From: Ulota crispa
Lineage: Eukaryota; Streptophyta; Bryopsida; Orthotrichales; Orthotrichaceae
Length of the DNA: 64,000 bases
Direction: 5' to 3'
Assembly: GCA_963920765.1 (NCBI GenBank)
Contig: OY987243.1
Coordinates: 3,472,001 to 3,536,000 of the forward strand
Made by a program: the position numbers and the translations under genes. Below are positions 57,321 to 64,000 of this stretch, in pieces. The stretch's first letter is position 1. Each line of letters opens with the position of its first letter. The notes beneath the pieces were generated by a model. That model saw only the letters and a list, made by a program, of their open reading frames with translations. It was not told the DNA's origin and ran no database searches.

Positions 57321-58257
57321 CCCCTAAAGGACCATTGTCTCTTTGGGGGACAAGTTGGACTTTGGGCATGTACCCATGGGCTATGGCTAATCTACTTTGT
57401 GTGATTTTCTAAAACTTTTATCGAAGGTGGAGAATTCAAAGATCTATGTGGAGATCTACTTTTTTCTTCATTCCGACATTTGATGAAGAAGTTATGCATG
57501 AATTTATGAAAATTTGAAGAGGATTGCCCGTCCAAGCAGCCCAAAAACTTCTTCAAGAATTCCACTTTTTTAAAATAAAAATCTGAAATTGGTTCGTTAG
57601 ATTTTTTTGTATTTGGGAAGCTTTGAATCATTCAACTTCAATCAATGAGATGAAAGTTATGAGATGTTTTAGTTTGTGAGCAATTATGGATTCTCTACTC
57701 TAAAATAAACTTTGAAGTCCTTTATTTTTCACAATTTTTGATATTTTGGAAAATAAACTAAACCCAAGGAAGTAGATTTTTTATTGCAACATTACAACCT
57801 TTGGGATTTGCATTTTTCATTTCAACAATTAAATTCTTAACAATTTTGTGTTTTGACTCATTCTCTATTTTTTTTTACTTACTATTTTTTCCCATGTGTT
57901 GTATAGTTCCAATTGATTTGAAAACTCTCCTACACATACCTAACTTGATCTCCTTCATGGAAAAAATAAAAAGCAACTTTGGATAGACTAATTTTTTTGT
58001 TATAAGAGTGGTCAAAGGTTTTTGAAATTTTGGGCAATTTGGAAAAAAACTTTTTTTTTCCACTTTAGATGTAAATATCTCCCTCCTCTTCATGTGGAAT
58101 GAGCTGATTTTTTTCCCACAAGTACCTCTTCTAGTTTGGGGCAAGATCCTACAATTGGATTTCCCAAAACAAAACATAAAATCCCTTTTTACAAAACCTC
58201 CTAGAAGTGGTAGTTTTTAGTGATTTTCACAAAAAAAATGGCTTGATCCTTTAGGGG
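57321..58257. mobile_element. TTAA element 5, 937 bp
   Basis: TTAA at 57317-57320 and 58258-58261 borders CCCCTAAAGGACC and GATCCTTTAGGGG. The left arm belongs to the foldback family; the right arm belongs to a second arm type also present in element 1 and at 7380-7545. No transposase is seen. Confidence 0.8.
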
Positions 58258-58443
58258 TTAAACAAGTTAGGTTAAAAGTAAGAAATTGTACTTACTCTAG
58301 AGTTGGTTAGCTTTAACTCATTTTGCACATTAAGACAAAACCAGGGTCACTAAATCTAGATTGAATTCAGAGTTCCCAAAATTCAATTCCTTGATGATGA
58401 ATATTTAAATTGAAGCATTGAACTTGAAAAGCTTAACCCTTAA

Positions 58444-59219
58444 CCCCTAAGCGCCCGTACGCCCCAGATATTGCCCCTACAATTTTCAAGCCCTGTTTTG
58501 AGGGACTAGATCTAACTTTTTGGTCTTACTTTACACTACAATTATGAAGGCATTCAAGTTGTCCATGCCAATGGAGTAATGGCAAGGAAAGCCAAATGTT
58601 GTACAAGTGCTACAAAGAGATTTGATTGGGTGAAAACATCATATTGGGAGTGCTCGCTCCGTACAAGGCGTGCTGGCAAGTAGCGTTTTATAGGCTACAA
58701 CCGGTCAATATCCCTTGCAAGCTTCCTTGTGTAAGCTTTGTGGTAGTGGGAAAGTTGTTGGCAAGGGTTCAAGCATGTTCTAGACCCTTATTATAGCAAC
58801 TGTCACCAACTGTGCTAGTCATTGTTTTTTGTGCAATAGCCATTTGAAGTCCTAAAACTTGACATAAAAAGAAGTGCAATCTTCAATAATTTACAAGTGT
58901 GTGCATTCACGTCTAATCTTGCTACCCACAAAATTTGAGATGAATCAAGGGCTTAGAGAATTTTGTAAAAATCAATAAGTAGCAATTACTTGCCAAAAAA
59001 TGAGATTTTGTTATCATGTGTTGTTTGATCAAATGTTATAATCTCCCATCTCCCATGGACAATTGTTCTCAAAATTTGCAAGCCCTTTTTTGAGCAGATG
59101 TTCCACTATTTTCAATGGTCACTTTTTGTGGATCATCCGATTGACTTAGATACAATGCATCAAAGTTGTCAGTGTCCAAAAACCCATATTTTGGTGAAAA
59201 AACTCTGGGCGCTTAGGGG
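58444..59219. mobile_element. TTAA element 6, 776 bp, second subfamily
   Basis: TTAA at 58440-58443 and 59220-59223 borders CCCCTAAGCGCCC and GGGCGCTTAGGGG, a perfect 13-bp inverted repeat. Subterminal parts also pair (TTTTCAAGCCCTGTTTTGAG with TTTGCAAGCCCTTTTTTGAG is a direct similarity). The interior differs from elements 1-5. Confidence 0.8.
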
Positions 59220-59737
59220 TTAAAGCCCTGAGGTTTTTTTTTTGTCGAAAGACATTCAAAATTACCACTTTTCTTGCAAAGTGTAAAAAAGGTTGAAATT
59301 TGGTCTTTTTGCATATCTAACCATAGCATCCTGACTAAACTAGTATAAGAATATGGAAATAAAATTCAAAAACTTTGACTGCACAGATTGTAAGATATTT
59401 GTTATTAAAGTGTAAAAAATAAACATTTTTGCACCTTGCATGACTAGATTATTTGACTTTGAACTTTTTTAACTTAAAAATTTTTGCACCACAAAGTTTT
59501 GAGGTTTGTTTTGTTATGGTGGAAAATTGAGTTGAGAATCTTTGGTAAAAAATTAAAACAAAACATACTTAATTTTCATTCTAAAAAAAACATGAGGTAG
59601 AAGAAGGTATGAGATTGAACAAAAACTTAAATTGTTAATAACCTTGCAATGAAATTGAAACGCAATAATCCCAATAGTGAGATTGTTTTAAAAAGAAGAC
59701 TACATCCTTTTTGTCAATTTTTTTGAAAAAATGTTAT

Positions 59738-60276
59738 CCCCTAAACATCCAATTGACCATTTTCTGGTCGCTACCCTTTTCTGCAGGCTACCCATAAAGA
59801 AAGAAAACATTTCTTGAAAAAACAAAAAATTCTTTCAAATAGGAACTCAAGTCTACTTTCCAATTCAATTTGAATAATGTGAATCCAAGTTAAACTCCAT
59901 CAAGGAGCATTTTTCAAAGACAAACACTTCATTATTTGCTAGTGTTACAAAATTTATTATTTTGGAAAACTAATGAAGTTCTCTCCTTCAAAAAGATTGT
60001 GTTTTTGAAGTTTTGAATAGAATGTCTATTTATAACCAATCACACCAAATTTTAAATTCTATGAATGAAATTTGTAATTTTGATGAATATTAAATGATAA
60101 ATGCTTCTAAATTCATTAAATAAGAGTCCAAAACTTTTTGAATGTTTAACCGTATGGATGATTATTGAAGATCATGATTCCTATTTTCTATTTTGAAAAA
60201 ACCTTTATTAAAATTAGAAAAATATCATTTTATAACAAATCTGTGTTTTGCCTTTACTCCCTTGGGCATTTAGGGG
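59738..60276. mobile_element. TTAA element 7, 539 bp, third subfamily
   Basis: TTAT (59734-59737) and TTAC (60277-60280) border CCCCTAAACATCC and GGGCATTTAGGGG. The body is the inverse complement of element 8. The flanks look like decayed TTAA. Confidence 0.65.
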
Positions 60277-60280
60277 TTAC

Positions 60281-61140
60281 ACTTGCATTCCAAAATGAAG
60301 TTTATAAGTTTTTTTTCAAGAAGATGCTTGAATTGCCCAAAAGACAAGATTGTCCATAACTTTCTCATAACTAGTCCAAATGGAATGAATCAAAGCTTTA
60401 GATGTAAACAAAACTATAAGCTATAAGAAAAAAAAATTGAAGTTTTTGTAAAAAAATTTTGCTGCCCAATCTCCATAAGCTTTTGCTTATTTGGGCATAG
60501 ATTTTGCTCTTGGGCATATATTGGAATTAAAAAAATTCCTAAAAACTAATGTGTTTTTCTATCTTCCAAAAAAGTTTCAAAAAATCAAGACAAAATTTGA
60601 GGCCGTAGGTACTTGCTCAAAATCGCATTTGTTTCCTGAGGCCTGAGGGGACCCATGTTGTTCCATGAGGGGATAACTTGGCTATACGGGTTAACGTCAT
60701 GAAAAGTCAACAAAGACACAAATGAAATAACAAAGTATAAGAGACCAATTTTAGTATCCAAGAAAGCTTCTATAGTCATGGTTGTCACTTCTTGCAAGAT
60801 TTGGCTATTGGATAGGATAGGCGGATAAACACTTTGCTCAACACAAATGGATGCATCCTTCCAATGTTGCATTTTAGGATTTTTTAAGGTTTTTAACCTA
60901 ACAAAGGAAGATTCAAATGATTGCTTTTCTATTGTGATTATGTGATATGGCTTCAAATTCATATTTTGACTTTATATTGGCAACAATGTGTCACCAGCAT
61001 GTACAAAGTAAATGTTTTTTTATCATTTTTTGAAGTCAAATATGAATTGACGACATTGGATGAACATGAAACACCATATTTGTTAAATTGGAAAAGCAAA
61101 GTTACCATTTTGGACTCCACCTTAAACTCAAAAAGTTACC
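60281..61140. other. Spacer with a decayed TTAA-family arm
   Basis: Between 60300 and 60700 pieces such as AAGTTTCAAAAAATCAAGAC and CCGTAGGTACTTGCTCAAAATCGCATTTG recall the right arm of the foldback elements. No clean end is left. No gene is seen. Confidence 0.4.
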
Positions 61141-61144
61141 TTAA

Positions 61145-61681
61145 CTCCTAAATGCCCAAGGGGTAAGGGCAAAACATAAATGCATTCTAGATTGATATTA
61201 CTATAACTTTGATGAACTTTGCTTCAAAAGAGAAACAAGAGCCATGATGTTTAGTAATTATCCATATAGTCAAACATTCAAAAAAGTTTTGGACTCTTGT
61301 TCAATGAATTTAGAAGCATCTATCGTTTAATATTCATCAAAATTATAAATTTTATTCATAGGACTTAAAAGTTGGTATGATTGGTTAAAAATAGACGTTA
61401 TATTTGAAAGTTCAAAAATACAATATTTTTGATGGAGAGATCATTAGTTTTCTGAAATAGTAAATTTTGTAGCACTAGCAAATATTGAAGTGGTTTTCTT
61501 TGAAAATTTCTCCTTGGTGGAGTGTAACTTGGATTGACATGATTCAAACTAGGTTGGAAAGTAGACTTGATTCCCTATATGAAAATATTTTTAGTTTTTT
61601 CAAAAAATATTTTTTTTCTAATTTTGGGCAGCCCACAAAAAAGGACAGAGACCAAAAAATGGTCCATTGGGCGTTTAGGGG
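61145..61681. mobile_element. TTAA element 8, 537 bp, third subfamily
   Basis: TTAA at 61141-61144 and 61682-61685 borders CTCCTAAATGCCC and GGGCGTTTAGGGG. The same body occurs inverted in element 7 and truncated at 40329. Confidence 0.8.
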
Positions 61682-61685
61682 TTAA

Positions 61686-62440
61686 ACCAGATTCAAAAGT
61701 ATCAAATTCAGTCTGAGCCACTAAAAAATTTTCCCTTGCAAATTTCTCCTCTCAGATGAGGGCACGTGTACCAAAATAATTGCTGCGAGCTCGATTTTAG
61801 GTGATCACCTAAAACCTTCAAAAGTTCTAGAATATACTATTTTTCCCAATTTAACAGATATGGTGTTATGAGCTCAATTAGACATTTTGGGCAGATTTGC
61901 AAGCGGTTCAATGTGACAACCATGCCCACTGCTGCAATGCAAACACATAAAAGCATGATTGCAATGATCCCTTGCTTAGCGGACTGGTGCTTGTATCATT
62001 GATATGTTTCATTTGAAGTCTTCAGAAAACACTTAGATCCAAAAATGGCACGTGTGCAACAAGTATAAAGAGATGCTTCCTATTCCCAATATTATATTTA
62101 AATATGAGTCACATGTTGATTACAGTTCTTTTTGTAAGTACTAATGAAAGGCTCACTCAAGTGACGTCTCCACCTGGTCCTTCAAGTCATGAGCAAAAGA
62201 TAAGCTTGTCGCTAATACTCATTAGTTTCAATTCACACTGATGTATTGTCCCATATTCTTAATTTAAAACATTTCTTCTACAAGTGTGATGTATTACTTG
62301 CAAAGGACTAATCACTCCTTTCTATAAATTCCTTGTATATGCATTAAGTATTCTACTACTAGTTTACGTACCCATTATACCAATGGAGGTAACAAAAATA
62401 TCCTTGTAATAAAAAAATTGTGCAATAGCAATCTTATCTT
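61686..62440. other. AT-rich spacer
   Basis: No gene recognised. This part leads into the second minisatellite. Confidence 0.3.
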
Positions 62441-63135
62441 CGTGTCCTCCTATCCTGATGCCTTTTATCCATGTGTCCCCTATTTCTATGCTTCCCTATC
62501 TCCATGCCCCCCTATCCTTGTGCCCCCTTATCCTTGTGCCCCCCTATCCTTGTGCCCCCCTATCCTTGTGCCCCCCTATCCTTATGCCCCCTTATCCTTG
62601 TGCCCCCCTATCCTTGTGCCCCCCTATCCTTGTGCCCCCCTATCCTTGTGCTCCCCTATCCTTGTGCCCCCCTATCCTTGTGCCCCCCTATCCTTGTGCC
62701 CCCCTATCTTTGTGCCCCCCTATCCTTGTGCCCCCCTATCCTTGTGCCCCCCTATCCTTATGCCCCCCTATCCTTGTGCCCCCTATCTCCATGCCTCCTA
62801 TCCTTGTGCCCCCTATCCTTGTGCCTCCCTATCCTTGTGCCCTCCTATCTCCATGCCCCCTATCCTTATGTCCCCCTATCCTTCTGCCCTCCTATCTTTA
62901 TGCCCCCTATCCTTGTGCCCCCCTTTTCCCATGCCTCCTATCCTTGTGCCTCCCTATTCCCATGCCTCCTATCCTTGTGCCCCCTATCTCCATGCCCCCT
63001 GTCCTTGTGCCTCCTATCCCCATGTCCCCTATCCTTGTGCCCCTCTATCCTTGTGCCCCCCTATACACGTGCCTCCTATCCCCGTGCCCCTATCCCGGTG
63101 CCCCTATCCCGGTGCCCCTATCCCCGTGCCCTCCT
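62441..63135 (+). repeat. 16-bp minisatellite, ~42 units
   Basis: The consensus unit is CCCCCTATCCTTGTGC, with variants toward the right end (CCCCTATCCCGGTG). Because 16 is not a multiple of 3, all three forward frames stay open and spell Pro/Leu/Cys-rich repeats; these are not genes. The complementary strand has G5-G6 runs every 16 bp. It shares unit and right flank with 43985-44150. Confidence 0.97.
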
Positions 63136-63990
63136 TTGGCGGAGAGAAAATTGTTGTGCAACGGCTAGTGACATGTTGTTAACTTCTGGTGAAGCAAATA
63201 AAAGATAATGTTATACGTGGATAAAATAGAGTGTTGTGGTATAACTTGCAGTGAGTGGTGTAACTTACAGTGATTTGTCATACTTTAGTGTTACTTTGTT
63301 TTATTTTACTTTTCACCCAAAACATCCCAAAAGATTCTTTTGTATATATATTAGATGATTAGATGACAAGTACTTTCAATAATCTAAACTCTCAAAATTT
63401 CTAGCTTTTGACAAAGTATAACTTTTCCACCTTGGCCCCACACAAAACGTATGTGCCAATTTCCATGGGGGATTGGAACTAGAGGGGGCCTCGAGGTTGA
63501 CCCGGGCCAAACTAAGGAAAAACTCTGAAATCTTTACTTGATGTAGAATTTAGAAAAGAACCTCCGGTCAAAGGTTTGGGAGCTCCAAGATTGCGATCAA
63601 CTTTTGCAGAATCAAAAGCTAGAGATCCAGGCTTGGACCCCTCCAGCCCCCATGGAAAATGGCGAACATGGCCGCCATGCTCTGCGCTGAAAATGGATTT
63701 TTTACAGTCACTTGTACAGTAGGGAGGTATCGTGCCTACTGTAAACGTGCGGAGCGAGTCTACTACACGTGATGGTGAGTGTATGGTAGCTAGCAAGTTG
63801 TGAACTGTAGTTAGCAAGTTGTTTGCAAAGTTTGTTTGATTCTGACGAAATTTTCGGTGCCGAGGATCAGACCAAGTCCTACGCATGATCAATGCATCGA
63901 AGCTTACAGCCCGCAGTTCATTCTGCTCGCTCGCCCGCTCGCTCTTGATCGCCTTCTACCGCTCCTTCTCTCAATATCAGGAATTCAGGT
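63136..63990. other. Right-edge region, no gene recognised
   Basis: ACAGTAGG..CCTACTGT at about 63716-63742 forms an 8-bp stem with an 11-base loop. A minus-strand frame at 63512-63892 has no known domain. From about 63900 the sequence becomes pyrimidine-rich (CTCGCTCGCCCGCTCGCTC). Confidence 0.3.
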
Positions 63991-64000
63991 TAAGGTAAGA
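63988..64000 (+). promoter_or_regulatory. Possible 5' splice site at the window edge
   Basis: AAG followed by GTAAGA fits the eukaryotic donor consensus, after a CT- and CG-rich leader of about 90 bp. It may be the end of a first, untranslated exon of a plus-strand gene lying outside the window. Confidence 0.25.

Noticed and set aside
62418..63208. Three overlapping plus-strand frames of 236-254 codons rich in Pro, Leu and Cys
   Set aside because: They are the three frames of a 16-bp tandem repeat, which stays open in every frame; no start, domain or codon signal supports a protein.
63512..63892. Minus-strand gene of 126 codons
   Set aside because: No known family, no conserved context; it overlaps what may be the leader of a plus-strand gene.

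Overview
The window reads as repeat-rich nuclear DNA of a streptophyte plant or alga. The evidence is a BED/DUF659/hATC-type hAT transposase, a CACTA element, a full-length Ty3/gypsy retrotransposon and AT-rich spacers crowded with MITEs. The RNase H and integrase style of the Ty3 element recalls elements I associate with charophytes such as Chara. That assignment is from memory and unproven. I found no intact host gene, no rRNA or tRNA gene, and nothing bacterial or organellar.

Layout, left part (1-40 kb). A decayed gene (copy A of an unrecognised family sharing a motif of the type KGW..WCHIDKLF..VDWT, with a RING-H2-like finger near its C-terminus) lies at 822-6375 and is split by a CACTA element (1208-4163). 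A hAT transposase relic on the minus strand (9141-23011) is split by a 10.6 kb Ty3 element (10291-20868). The Ty3 element has two 2163-bp LTRs in which I saw no difference, and a 4-bp target duplication. Then come a protein-kinase-like relic (25612-27219, minus) and copies B (29635-31365) and C (36204-39860) of the family. Copy C is split by a diverged solo LTR (37567-39728) of the same Ty3 family. In each split gene the reading frame continues on the far side of the insertion.

The coding relics carry similar upstream DNA: degenerate arrays of short CCCGCAGTYGC / GCRACTKYGGGT motifs. A conserved block of about 34 bp (core GCGACTGTCACCCACCT) precedes the kinase, copy B and copy C. Monomers of about 170-180 bp lie downstream of the kinase and of copy B. 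This suggests that unrelated coding modules share non-coding context, possibly as parts of one class of mobile unit.

Layout, right part (40-62 kb). There are no credible genes. The region is packed with small DNA transposons. The most striking are at least eight elements flanked by TTAA whose ends begin CCCCTAAAGG or close variants. These are the signs of piggyBac-like non-autonomous elements. Several are foldbacks, one being a near-perfect palindrome of about 730 bp. Mutator-like and other MITEs, a long-inverted-repeat element (44607-47341) and two copies of a 16-bp minisatellite are also present. The last 100 bp are pyrimidine-rich and end in a splice-donor-like AAGGTAAGA, perhaps the 5' edge of a gene beyond the window.

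How it fits together: this is a nest of insertions into older mobile or multicopy coding sequences, all decayed by nonsense and frameshift changes. Only the Ty3 element looks recent.
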